Origin: an uncultured Oscillospiraceae bacterium
Lineage (GTDB): Bacteria > Bacillota > Clostridia > Oscillospirales > Acutalibacteraceae
Length of the DNA: 18,163 nt
Reading direction: 5' to 3'
NCBI GenBank assembly: GCA_900552115.1
Contig: URYP01000039.1
Span: 1 to 18,163 of the forward strand
Part shown: in pieces, positions 1 through 8,148 of the stretch
How positions within the stretch are numbered: position 1 is the stretch's first letter
Layout of the letters: each line of letters starts with the position of its first letter
Made by a program: the position numbers and the translations under genes
Notes under the pieces: generated by a model
Told to the model about the DNA's origin: nothing
The model's input: the letters and a program-made list of their open reading frames with translations, nothing else
The model's database searches: none

Positions 1-12
1 GCAAAGCCCCTC

Positions 13-39
13 CGCGGCTGCGCCGCGCCGCTCTTTTTT
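13..39 (+). terminator. Probable intrinsic terminator of an upstream gene
   Basis: A GC-only hairpin (CGCGGC, loop TGC, GCCGCG at 13-27) is followed a few bases later by a T-run at 34-39. An alternative pairing, 14-18 with 27-31, puts the stem directly beside the T-run. It probably ends a gene lying left of the window. The hairpin is seen directly; the role is inferred. Confidence 0.45.
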
Positions 40-198
40 CTTGTTACAGTATATGTTTGGGTTAAGCGCTTCCCTGCCGTCAGGATATCCCCTTTTTCGT
101 TGTTTGCCAGATACGTGGCAGCCGGGCCTGAATATCGAAGACTCCGGGCAATCGAGCGGTTGTCCGGGCCACTCCAACCGGAATGAGGAACGAGTATC
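40..198 (+). promoter_or_regulatory. Leader region of the sensor kinase gene, with hairpins
   Basis: No gene is seen here. Two inverted repeats stand out: TGCCA/TGGCA at 105-120, and CCGGGCAA/TTGTCCGG at 144-167 (8 bp with one G-U pair, 8-nt loop). I found no convincing -35/-10 pair and no match to a riboswitch I know. The second hairpin lies about 30 nt before the kinase start, so it would be in the 5' leader if transcription begins further left. Confidence 0.3.
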
Positions 199-2622
199 AT
201 GTCTGATAACCATATGGTCCGTCTGCTGGACGCCCTCACTCAAACCAGCGTTTATGTTATCGAAGAGGCGACCCATCGCCTGCTGTATTTTAATAAGCGT
301 TGCCAGGAAACCGGCCAGGGCCATGCCGCCGTCGGGGCAAAATGCCACGACGTCTGGCCCGCCTTTTGCGCTGGTTCCAACTGCCCGCTGGATATGCTGG
401 GAGAGCGTTCCTCCAGTCACGTCGTTTGTTATGATCCCGTGCTGAAAACCAACGTGGACATGACCGCCAACCGGGTCGACTGGGACGGTCTATCCGCGGT
501 GGTGGTGACCGCTACCCCCCATCGGATGAATTTTGAAGAGGAGCAGGGCCTGCGTAAAATAAGGCAGATGTATGCGCAAAGCCTGGTTACGGTTTTTGGC
601 GAATGTATCATCGTGAATTTAACAGACGATTACTATGTCAACTGCCAGAAAGATATTATGTGGACCGATATTCCCGAGCAGGGTCGATTCGGCGCGGAAA
701 ACTTGAAATATGCCGCAAAGACACTGCATCCCGATGATTTACAGGTGTTTACAGACTCGTTTTCCCGCGCTGCCATGCTGCGGCTGTTCGGGGAGGGCAA
801 AAAACAGATTATTCGGCGGCTGCGCCGCCGGATGGATGATGGCCGCTACCACATGGTGGAATTTACGGCGGCAAAAATCGAACCCCCTGGCGCGGACGAA
901 TGCTGGTGTGTTTTGGTTTTCCGGGACGTTGATGAGCAGTACCGGCTGGAACAGCAACGCAATATTGAGATCGGCCAGCTGGCCACCGCCGCCCGGGTAG
1001 CATATCAGATGCTGATTGCCGTCAACCTGACGCAGAATACATATCATATGCTGGAGTACGAACGCTACCCAGTCAAAAAGCCCGGTGAGACGGGTTGCTT
1101 TGACGATCTTATAGAGGCGGAGCTGGCCACCGTCCATCCCGATTACCAAACCGAATTTATTGGTAAATTTTCACGCAAGGCCCTGACCGAAGCGTTTAAC
1201 GGTGGTTCCCGAATTGTCACCATGGAAGTGCCGCACCGCGGGGATGACGGCGTCTATCACTGGAATTTTACGCAGGTGGTATGGGTGGAGACCCCCTATA
1301 CGGACGATCTCATCGAAATTACGCTGTCGCGCAACGTAGACGCGGAGCGACGCATGCAGGAAGAAGCGCTGGAAAAAGAACGCCGGGCCAAACAGCTTTT
1401 GGAAAACGCGTTGGAAAAAGCCAAGCAGGCCAGCCAGGCCAAAAACGACTTTTTATCCCGCATGAGCCACGACATCCGCACGCCGCTGAACGCCATTATC
1501 GGCATGACCGAACTGGCGCAGCTCCACATACGGGAAGAGGATAAGCTGGAAGACTATCTCGAAAAGGTTCAGCATGCCGGCATACATCTTCTCAGCCTCA
1601 TCAATGAGATTTTAGACGTCAGCAAAATTGAAAGCGGTACGTTTAAAATGGAGGAGTCCGAGTTTGACCTCCCCGCTTTGGTTCAGGAAGCCGCGGAAAT
1701 GGTGCGCCTGTCCATGAAAGCCCGGCAGCAGGAATTTTCGCTCGATCTTGCCGGGGACCTGCACAAGCGGGTTTGGGGCGATGCGCGGAGGCTGAAACAG
1801 GTTTTGGTCAACATACTTGATAACGCCTCCAAATACACTGGGGAGAAAGGCCGCATATCCCTGCGTCTGGAAGACCTCAACCGGGGAGAGCGTCAGGTGG
1901 GCACCTACCGGTTTACGATCGCGGATACCGGCATCGGCATGAAGCCAGACTATCTGAAGCATATTTTTGAACCATTCAGCCGGGCGGACGACAGCCGCAT
2001 CAGCAAAATCACCGGCACCGGCCTGGGCATGACCATCGTGCAGAATCTCGTTTCCATGATGGGCGGCGATATCCGGGCGGAAAGCGAATATGGGAAAGGC
2101 TCGCGGTTTACCATTACCCTTTGCCTGACCAAACGCTATTCCTCGCCCCCCCAAACAGCACAAGCGCCGCTTGTGCCAGAGGAACAGCTCCCTTCGCTTC
2201 GAATCCTGTTGGCGGAAGACAACGAACTGAACCGCCAAATCGCCTGCGAAATGCTTACCATGCTGGGGGCCCGGGTAGACGTCGCCGCGGATGGACGGCA
2301 GGCGGTAGAGGCAGTCCGCACCCATCCCCCGGATTATTACGATATGGTATTTATGGATATTCAAATGCCGGTGCTGAACGGTTACGACGCCGCAAGAGAA
2401 ATCCGCGCTTTGCCCATGGCCAAAATCAGCGACCTGCCGATCGTGGCTTTGTCGGCGGACGCATTTGCCGAAGACGCCAAGCAGGCACGGCTGGCGGGTA
2501 TGAACGGGCATATGGCTAAACCGATATCCATCGACCGTTTAAAAACGGCCCTTTCCCGCTGTTACGATTGGAAAATGGCGCGCGGCTGGGGCAGGCCCGC
2601 CGAAAAAGAAGATTTGCCGTAA
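199..2622 (+). CDS. Soluble hybrid sensor histidine kinase / response regulator with PAS-like sensor domains
   Basis: This 807-residue protein is predicted to sense a cytosolic signal, autophosphorylate on His and pass phosphate to its own receiver domain. Residues about 15-110 look like a PAS domain carrying Cys49, Cys57 and Cys62. Two further PAS-like domains follow at about 125-250 and 260-385, then a charged coiled coil at about 380-420. The HisKA domain has phospho-acceptor His424 in SHDIRTPLN. The ATPase domain shows Asn542 (N box), Asp576 (DTGIG) and GTGLG at 606-610. The C-terminal receiver has acidic pair Glu673/Asp674, phospho-acceptor Asp720 and Lys774. No signal peptide or membrane segment is visible. 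The start is preceded by GAGG at 185-188. No output domain or partner regulator is adjacent, so the target is unknown. The kinase class is certain; the ligand is not. Confidence 0.93.
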   Translation: MSDNHMVRLLDALTQTSVYVIEEATHRLLYFNKRCQETGQGHAAVGAKCHDVWPAFCAGSNCPLDMLGERSSSHVVCYDPVLKTNVDMTANRVDWDGLSAVVVTATPHRMNFEEEQGLRKIRQMYAQSLVTVFGECIIVNLTDDYYVNCQKDIMWTDIPEQGRFGAENLKYAAKTLHPDDLQVFTDSFSRAAMLRLFGEGKKQIIRRLRRRMDDGRYHMVEFTAAKIEPPGADECWCVLVFRDVDEQYRLEQQRNIEIGQLATAARVAYQMLIAVNLTQNTYHMLEYERYPVKKPGETGCFDDLIEAELATVHPDYQTEFIGKFSRKALTEAFNGGSRIVTMEVPHRGDDGVYHWNFTQVVWVETPYTDDLIEITLSRNVDAERRMQEEALEKERRAKQLLENALEKAKQASQAKNDFLSRMSHDIRTPLNAIIGMTELAQLHIREEDKLEDYLEKVQHAGIHLLSLINEILDVSKIESGTFKMEESEFDLPALVQEAAEMVRLSMKARQQEFSLDLAGDLHKRVWGDARRLKQVLVNILDNASKYTGEKGRISLRLEDLNRGERQVGTYRFTIADTGIGMKPDYLKHIFEPFSRADDSRISKITGTGLGMTIVQNLVSMMGGDIRAESEYGKGSRFTITLCLTKRYSSPPQTAQAPLVPEEQLPSLRILLAEDNELNRQIACEMLTMLGARVDVAADGRQAVEAVRTHPPDYYDMVFMDIQMPVLNGYDAAREIRALPMAKISDLPIVALSADAFAEDAKQARLAGMNGHMAKPISIDRLKTALSRCYDWKMARGWGRPAEKEDLP

Positions 2623-2645
2623 CGGCATTACACATAAGACACATT

Positions 2646-2675
2646 AAAAAAGGCCGGCGTTTGCCGGCCTTTTTT
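2646..2675 (+). terminator. Intrinsic terminator after the sensor kinase
   Basis: A perfect GGCCGGC/GCCGGCC stem (2652-2658 with 2663-2669), loop GTTT, is flanked by A6 and T6 that extend the pairing. A second T-rich stretch follows. It separates the kinase from the glycoside hydrolase transcript. Confidence 0.93.
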
Positions 2676-2697
2676 AGCTTTTTTTATACTAAGCGAC

Positions 2698-2726
2698 TGG
2701 ACAGAAAGCCTGTTTTGTATTATTAT
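2698..2726 (+). promoter_or_regulatory. Sigma-A type promoter of the GH2 gene
   Basis: TGGACA (2698-2703, 5 of 6 to consensus), a 17-bp spacer and TATTAT (2721-2726) lie just after the kinase terminator. The predicted start of transcription is near 2733, giving a leader of about 50 nt before the GH2 start codon. Inferred from sequence only. Confidence 0.65.
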
Positions 2727-2782
2727 GGAAACGGTTGTATCACCCGACTTTAAAACGACTAGTAATAAGGAGAGAAACCACT

Positions 2783-5700
2783 ATGAGTCAGCAATTTACC
2801 CCTGCGTTTGATGCGGACTGCCTGACGAGCGGCGAATGGCACACCTACGACCGCGGCAGCGTCCATGCGGAAGGCGGTATCCTCACCGTGACCGACGGCT
2901 GGGTGTCCACCGCCAAAACGGATTACGAAAACTTCATTTTTGAATTTTCCGCCCGCTGCCCCGAAGACGCACCGCAGGTGCAAATCTGGGCCGGCTTCAA
3001 GCATTACAGCCGGGATTACCGTTATGTCGTGGCCCTGCGCGGCGGCAACAATAATCACCTGTATCTGGCCCGGTTGGGCGCCGAAGGCTATGACAAAATG
3101 CTGGCGCTCCGTCCTCTCGAAAGCTCCCCGATGCCGGGGGTGTGGTACCGGCTGCGGGTGGTCTGCGCCGGCAACAAAATTGCGGTGTATTTGGGCGACG
3201 AGGAAGTGCCCATGCTCTGCGTGGAGGACGACGACACGCCCATTACCAAGGGCGGTATTTCGCTGGGCGGCAGCTACCTGCCCACCCAGTATAAGGATGT
3301 CCGCGTGACCGAGGCTGGCAGCGACACCCTGGACGGCGTGGTTAAACAGCCCGACTATCTGACTTCGGTATCCCTCACCCCGGAAGAACGGGAGCAGGAG
3401 CGTACCCGCCGGCGGGCGGCCTACCGTCCCTATGCGGTTCCCGCCGTCGCCGAAGAGCGGCTGGAGCTGTCGCTGGACGGCAACTGGCTGTTTACTCCTG
3501 ATTATGAGCTGAACGGCGACCCGCAGAATGCCGATTACGACGACAGCCGCGCACATGTCATTCCCGTTCCCTCCGCCTGGATCCCGCTGCAGGCCTGGCT
3601 CGAAGGGGAAAACATGCGGGATATGAACAAAGGCATGAACGACAATTATCTGGTGGAGGAAATGACCCGCTGCCTCAACCAGACCTTTGAATACCAGCGC
3701 ACCAAATCCGCCTGGTACCGGCATTATCTCGACCTGCCGCGCGGCATTGAAAACAAGCGGGTGGTGCTGGACTTTGAAGGCATCGCCCTGATCAGCGCCA
3801 TCTACTTTAACGGCGTGCGGGTACATGAGAACATCGGTATGTTTGCGCCCCAGCAGGTGGACGTGAGCGCCTATGTGCACGAAGGCCGCAACCTGATTTC
3901 GGTGGAAGTGCACCGCCGCCTGACCGATGAGTCGGAACACGCTTTCCAGACCTCGACGGTGGACGACAACTATGCCACCGCCTGGGATATCCTGGACGCG
4001 GCCGACAAGAACCAGGAGATTTCCACCAAGGTGGAGCGTCGGGATTTCTGCACCGACGATATCGCCCATGGCTTCTACATGAACAATCCGGGCGGCATCT
4101 GGCGGAGCGTGAAATTGATTATCAGCGACAAGGTACACGTGGAAGACTGCTTCTTCGTGCCCACGCTGGAAGACGCAGCCATCGAGGTGACCTACGGCAA
4201 CGACTCCGCAGCCGATCAGGCGGTGGAGCTTTCTTACCAGCTGGTCCACAAAACCACCGGCGAATACCTGTGCGGCGGCGTGATTGAAGCGGTCACCCTC
4301 CCCGCCGGGGAAAAACGCACCCTGTCGTTTACGACCCCCAAGGTATCTCCCCGACTGTGGGGCCCGGGTACGCCTAACCTGTACAACCTGACGTTTACCG
4401 TTTCCCAAAACGGCGACGTGCTGGATACCTACCGTGAGCAGGTGGGCTTCCGCACCGTGAAATTTGAGGGCGCGACCCTGATGTACAACGGCAGTCCGTT
4501 GTGGGTGCGGGGCGGCAACCATATGCCCGCCCATGTTAAGCCCACCGACAAGCTGCTGGCCCGACAGTTCCTCACCCTGGCGTTGGAACATAACCTCATG
4601 GCTACCCGGACCCACGTGGCCCCGTGGTGCAGCGCCTGGCTGGACGCCGCCGACGAGATCGGCGTGATGGTGTCGTTCGAAGGCACTTGGTCCTGGCTGA
4701 TGCTGGAGCACATCCCCAGCCAGAAGTCTATCACCCTGTGGAAAGAGGAGCTGGTCAAGCTGGCCCGCCGGCACCGCAACCGGCCTTCTCTGTTCCTGAT
4801 GACCATGAACAACGAAATGAAATTTTACAGCCTCGATGCGCCGGATGAGGTCACCATTGAAAAAGGCCGTATCCTGGAGGGCGGCGTGCGGCTGATGCGC
4901 AAGACCCTGCCCCACCTGCCGCTGGTGTGCGATTCGGCCTACCATCGTGCGCAGGCCATCCGTAACGGCCGCTATGAGCGCATTATTGAAAAATACGGCT
5001 ATGACGATGGCGACATGGACGATCCGCACGGGTATTTCGGCTGGTACAATCCCTGCTTCTTCCATTTTATGAACGGCGAATTTGGCAAGGACTACACCGT
5101 ACCGGGCCGTCCCTGCATGTCGCAGGAATGCGCTACCGGTTATCCCCGCGCCGAGGACGGCCTGCCCACGAGGGCGTATCTGTTCATGCACCAGACGCCG
5201 CAAACCACGGTCGGCAAAAAGGCGTATGAGTACAACAATCCTAAATACTTCCTCAGCCGCCACGCCATGCTGACCAAGGAGCTGCTGGAAATGTTCCGCC
5301 GGGTGGAGCATGACCGGATGTGCGGCGTGCTGCTGTTCGCGTTCGAAACCTGGTTCTACAACCAGCATGACTACAAGCGGATCCAGCCCATGCTGTCCGC
5401 CAAAAAACTGAAGATGGCCTACCAGCCGGTGCTGGCCAGCGCCGAGCTGTGGGGACGGCACTTCTATGCCGGCGATACGCTGGACACCAGCGTGACCCTG
5501 ATTAACGATTCGAACCGCCAAGAGACCCTGGAATCGCCGCAGGTGGAGGTATCCCTGTTGGCGGATGGCCAAACACTGGCCAGCAAAACCCTGACCTTCG
5601 ATACACTGCCCTACTTTAAAACCGCCGCGCGGAATATGAATCTAACCATCCCGGCCACCCTGCCGCAGGAGCGCACGGAAGCTCGGCTCGTACTCAAGGT

Positions 5701-6394
5701 GAAAGTCGGCGGCGCGGTTATTTCCAAAAACGAATACGATATTTTGCTGGCCACGAAAGAGTGGGGCGTGGGTGGTTCTAACGGCGACGCCTGTTATTAT
5801 CTGGCTGGCGACGCAACGGCAAAGGAACTGCTGGCGCGATACGGCCTGAATGCATCTCCGGTCAGCGATTTATCGGCTCTGGCCGATAAAGGCCGCCTGG
5901 TGATGAGCGGCGATGTCCAGCAGGCCGATATCAAAGCCCTGCGCGCCTACGCGCAGGCGGGCGGCAAGGTGATCCTGCTCGGCCAGAAAGATCTGCCGGA
6001 GGATCTGCTGCCTGAAACCGAAACCGTCTTTAAACAGCACCGGCAGGAAATCATCACCATGAATATGCCGGAAAGCTCGGTCTTTGACGGCATTGATGAA
6101 ATGGATACGGCCTGGTTCACCGACGGCCGGCACGTGCCTTATGTGGCGTTTGGCCGCTACAGTGTGGACCGTTTCAGCCCGGACGTTTGCGTGCTGGCTG
6201 AAACGCTGGAATGGCACGGATACATCAACAAACCCACCGATTACAAGCGGTTCGGCGGCACGCCGCTGTTTGCCGTGAAAGTGGGCGGCGGCCATATTCT
6301 GGTCAGCGCGCTGCGCACCGATGCCTGCGGCTTTGACCCGGTGGCCTCCCGCCTGACCGGCAACATCATCCGCTGGGATTTTGACCTCGCCTGA
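2783..6394 (+). CDS. Glycoside hydrolase family 2 protein, multidomain, intracellular
   Basis: This 1203-residue GH2-like enzyme resembles the beta-galactosidase/glucuronidase superfamily. Residues about 1-190 look like a concanavalin-like (LamG/DUF1080 type) beta-sandwich. About 225-500 hold the sugar-binding and immunoglobulin-like GH2 domains, beginning near LSLDGNWLF, and a TIM barrel covers about 560-880. The likely acid/base is Glu678 in the NNE motif and the likely nucleophile is Glu782 in MSQEC; their spacing of 104 fits GH2. An Ig-like domain follows (about 890-1000), then a GATase-I-like or trimerisation-like tail with GKVILLG. The start at 2783 was chosen because AAGGAGAG (2767-2774) sits 8 nt upstream; an in-frame ATG at 2735 lacks this. 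No signal peptide is seen, so it should act on imported oligosaccharides. The substrate cannot be told from sequence. It is monocistronic between two terminators. Confidence 0.88.
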   Translation: MSQQFTPAFDADCLTSGEWHTYDRGSVHAEGGILTVTDGWVSTAKTDYENFIFEFSARCPEDAPQVQIWAGFKHYSRDYRYVVALRGGNNNHLYLARLGAEGYDKMLALRPLESSPMPGVWYRLRVVCAGNKIAVYLGDEEVPMLCVEDDDTPITKGGISLGGSYLPTQYKDVRVTEAGSDTLDGVVKQPDYLTSVSLTPEEREQERTRRRAAYRPYAVPAVAEERLELSLDGNWLFTPDYELNGDPQNADYDDSRAHVIPVPSAWIPLQAWLEGENMRDMNKGMNDNYLVEEMTRCLNQTFEYQRTKSAWYRHYLDLPRGIENKRVVLDFEGIALISAIYFNGVRVHENIGMFAPQQVDVSAYVHEGRNLISVEVHRRLTDESEHAFQTSTVDDNYATAWDILDAADKNQEISTKVERRDFCTDDIAHGFYMNNPGGIWRSVKLIISDKVHVEDCFFVPTLEDAAIEVTYGNDSAADQAVELSYQLVHKTTGEYLCGGVIEAVTLPAGEKRTLSFTTPKVSPRLWGPGTPNLYNLTFTVSQNGDVLDTYREQVGFRTVKFEGATLMYNGSPLWVRGGNHMPAHVKPTDKLLARQFLTLALEHNLMATRTHVAPWCSAWLDAADEIGVMVSFEGTWSWLMLEHIPSQKSITLWKEELVKLARRHRNRPSLFLMTMNNEMKFYSLDAPDEVTIEKGRILEGGVRLMRKTLPHLPLVCDSAYHRAQAIRNGRYERIIEKYGYDDGDMDDPHGYFGWYNPCFFHFMNGEFGKDYTVPGRPCMSQECATGYPRAEDGLPTRAYLFMHQTPQTTVGKKAYEYNNPKYFLSRHAMLTKELLEMFRRVEHDRMCGVLLFAFETWFYNQHDYKRIQPMLSAKKLKMAYQPVLASAELWGRHFYAGDTLDTSVTLINDSNRQETLESPQVEVSLLADGQTLASKTLTFDTLPYFKTAARNMNLTIPATLPQERTEARLVLKVKVGGAVISKNEYDILLATKEWGVGGSNGDACYYLAGDATAKELLARYGLNASPVSDLSALADKGRLVMSGDVQQADIKALRAYAQAGGKVILLGQKDLPEDLLPETETVFKQHRQEIITMNMPESSVFDGIDEMDTAWFTDGRHVPYVAFGRYSVDRFSPDVCVLAETLEWHGYINKPTDYKRFGGTPLFAVKVGGGHILVSALRTDACGFDPVASRLTGNIIRWDFDLA

Positions 6395-6410
6395 CACGGT
6401 TCATTAAAAT

Positions 6411-6451
6411 AAAAAGCCCGGCCCTGTTTAACCACAGGGCCGGGCTTTTTT
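6411..6451 (+). terminator. Strong intrinsic terminator after the GH2 gene
   Basis: A 16-bp stem pairs 6411-6426 with 6435-6450 (core GCCCGGCCCTG), with an 8-nt loop and a T-run. A-run and T-run flanks make it potentially bidirectional. Confidence 0.95.
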
Positions 6452-6734
6452 GCATCCATTTTCACACGGATGATTTTCCTGCATAGACGCCGGCGGAACC
6501 GCGCATCCTTTTTAAGGACAAGCTTATTTTGATTTTATGGCAATAAACGGAAAGTTTTAAGCGCAAGCGGTTTTTCCATCCCGCATACATATCTGCCAAC
6601 CTGTGGGAAAAGATAAAAACCAGTCATAGATTTTATGCTCTTTGCCGACGCATACGGACAACGGATTCCGTCGTATAGTTCCTAATAAGGAATGTTTTTG
6701 TCTTACCCTAATTTGATTTTCAGGGGGGATGCCC
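6452..6734 (+). promoter_or_regulatory. AT-richer gap upstream of the nucleoside operon; candidate promoter/operator region
   Basis: No gene is seen here. The stretch is clearly more AT-rich than its neighbours and must hold the promoter of the downstream operon. Possible -10 elements are TATGCT (6634-6639) and TATAGT (6675-6680), but neither has a good -35. Two short palindromes lie close together: ACGGA-T-TCCGT (6661-6671) and TTCCT-AATA-AGGAA (6679-6692). They could be operator sites; no regulator gene is adjacent. Confidence 0.4.
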
Positions 6735-7154
6735 ATGCTTCATACCGTCAGCCAGTCAATTACACCAGAGGTGTTCTGCGCCATGCGTGATAAAGCCGGC
6801 TTCCAGCCCTACCCGGCGGAGGATGCCGCCGTGGCCCTGCGAAACAGCTTGTACACAGTGGAAATCCGCGACGGGGACAAAACGGTGGGAATCGCCCGTG
6901 TAGTGGGAGATAATCGACTGGCGTTTTTTATCAAAGACGTCGTGGTGGACCCCGGATACCAGAAACGGGGGATTGGGCAGATGCTGATGGAGGCCCTGTT
7001 TGCCTATATCCGGCTGCACGCCTGTGAGAGCGCCTATATCGGTTTGATGGCCACGCCGGGCACCGAAGAGTTTTATGAGAAGTTCGGGTTCATACGGCGG
7101 CCGACCGCCACATTGGGCCACGGAATGGTGCTGTTCCTCCATCACGATGCCTGA
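6735..7154 (+). CDS. GNAT family N-acetyltransferase
   Basis: This small acetyltransferase of 139 residues is expected to move an acetyl group from acetyl-CoA to an amine. The GNAT motif A is clear (VVDPGYQKRGIG, residues 69-81, with the acetyl-CoA loop Gln76-Gly81), followed by a helix MLMEALF and a C-terminal YEKFGF motif typical of the fold. Two ATGs compete. The first, at 6729, is directly abutted by the G-run AGGGGGG (6722-6728), which leaves no spacer. I therefore chose 6735, two codons later, with a 6-nt spacer. It is the first gene before ribokinase and may be co-transcribed, though 70 nt separate them. The substrate is unknown. Confidence 0.87.
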   Translation: MLHTVSQSITPEVFCAMRDKAGFQPYPAEDAAVALRNSLYTVEIRDGDKTVGIARVVGDNRLAFFIKDVVVDPGYQKRGIGQMLMEALFAYIRLHACESAYIGLMATPGTEEFYEKFGFIRRPTATLGHGMVLFLHHDA

Positions 7155-7168
7155 CTCTGCTTTTCATG

Positions 7169-7202
7169 CCGCTATGAGAGCGGATTCCGGCCGGACCGGC
7201 CG
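7169..7202 (+). repeat. Two adjacent inverted repeats between the GNAT and ribokinase genes
   Basis: CCGCT-ATGAG-AGCGG (7169-7183) is followed at once by CGGCCGG-A-CCGGCCG (7188-7202). There is no T-run, so this is not a standard terminator. It ends about 10 nt before the ribokinase ribosome site and could affect mRNA stability or translation. Confidence 0.5.
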
Positions 7203-7224
7203 TATAGAAACGAGGGAATATCCA

Positions 7225-8148
7225 ATGAAGAAAGTACTTGTATTCGGCAGCTTGAACATGGACGTAACGATTGAATGCGATGCAATGCCCCAGGCGGGAC
7301 AAACAGTGGACGGGCGCAATTATTTCACCAATCCCGGCGGAAAGGGCGGCAACCAGGCGGTGGCCGCCGCCAAGCTGGGCGCCCCGACTTACATGATCGC
7401 ACGGGTAGGAGACGACGCGTTTGGAGAGCAGATGCGTCGGTCACTGGAAGGATACGGCGTAAACTGCGATTATCTTTCTAAAAGCACCATTAACAGCACC
7501 GGCGTGGCGATTATCACCCGCTGTGAAGGTGACAACCGTATCATCCTGAGCTCCGGAGCCAATTACGAGCTGACCGGCCCGGATGTGGAAGCGGTTCTTG
7601 GCGACCTCGCCGAACCGCTCGATCTGTTTGTGACCCAGTACGAATGCGAGCCGCGCGCCGTCCGTGACGCGCTGGCCGCGGCCAAAAAGAGGCGGCTGTT
7701 CACCATGTTTAACCCCGCGCCGGCCAAGGCCATCCCTACGGATATGTATCCCAACATCGACCTGATCGTCGTCAATCAGACCGAATGCGAATTTTTGACC
7801 GGCCTGTATCCCAAAACCCGGGAGGACTGCCAAACCGCCATGACCCGGTTCCGGGCCATGGGCGTAGGCAGCGCCATCATCACACTGGGGGCCAAAGGCA
7901 GCGTTTGCGGCGCCGGAGAGACGCTGATTCAGGTGGACAGCCTGCCGGTTCCCAACGTCGATACCACGGCGGCCGGCGACTCCTATATCGGCGCGCTGGC
8001 CAGCGCTCTGGTGCGGGGCAGCAATCTGGAGCAGTGCATGCGGTTCGCAACCAAGGCCGCGTCCCTCACCATCACCAAGCCCGGCGCCCAGCAGTCCATT
8101 CCCACGCTGGATGAAGTCAAGGCTTATTTTAAGGAGGATGTATTATGA
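7225..8148 (+). CDS. rbsK: Ribokinase (PfkB family)
   Basis: This 307-residue kinase is expected to phosphorylate D-ribose at C5 using ATP. It carries the N-terminal PfkB signature GGKGGNQAVAAAKLG (from residue 38), NPAPA, the VNQTECEFLTG stretch, ITLGAKGS for ATP binding, and DTTAAGDSYIGA with catalytic base Asp252. Length and motifs match ribokinase (about 300-310 residues). The start at 7225 has GAGGG 8 nt upstream; the open frame runs further upstream into the GNAT gene but has no ribosome site or homology there. It overlaps the nucleoside hydrolase start by 4 nt (ATGA), so the two are translationally coupled. The pairing suggests that the ribose it receives comes from nucleoside cleavage. 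Other PfkB sugars (deoxyribose, or even a nucleoside) cannot be excluded. Confidence 0.9.
   Translation: MKKVLVFGSLNMDVTIECDAMPQAGQTVDGRNYFTNPGGKGGNQAVAAAKLGAPTYMIARVGDDAFGEQMRRSLEGYGVNCDYLSKSTINSTGVAIITRCEGDNRIILSSGANYELTGPDVEAVLGDLAEPLDLFVTQYECEPRAVRDALAAAKKRRLFTMFNPAPAKAIPTDMYPNIDLIVVNQTECEFLTGLYPKTREDCQTAMTRFRAMGVGSAIITLGAKGSVCGAGETLIQVDSLPVPNVDTTAAGDSYIGALASALVRGSNLEQCMRFATKAASLTITKPGAQQSIPTLDEVKAYFKEDVL

Noticed and set aside
40..198. A cyclic-di-GMP or other known riboswitch before the sensor kinase
   Set aside because: A hairpin is present, but no conserved riboswitch core that I know could be matched.
2735..2783. An earlier ATG for the GH2 gene at 2735
   Set aside because: It lies at the predicted transcription start and has no ribosome site, while 2783 has AAGGAGAG at ideal spacing.
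2759..5572. A 937-codon open frame antisense to the GH2 gene
   Set aside because: It is a by-product of GC-rich third positions in the GH2 gene. Its translation is rich in His, Gly, Val and Gln without domain motifs, and it lacks a ribosome site.
7075..7224. An N-terminal extension of ribokinase
   Set aside because: The extra 50 residues lie in the GNAT gene and the hairpin gap and have no ribokinase homology. MKKVLVFGS at 7225 is the typical N-terminus.
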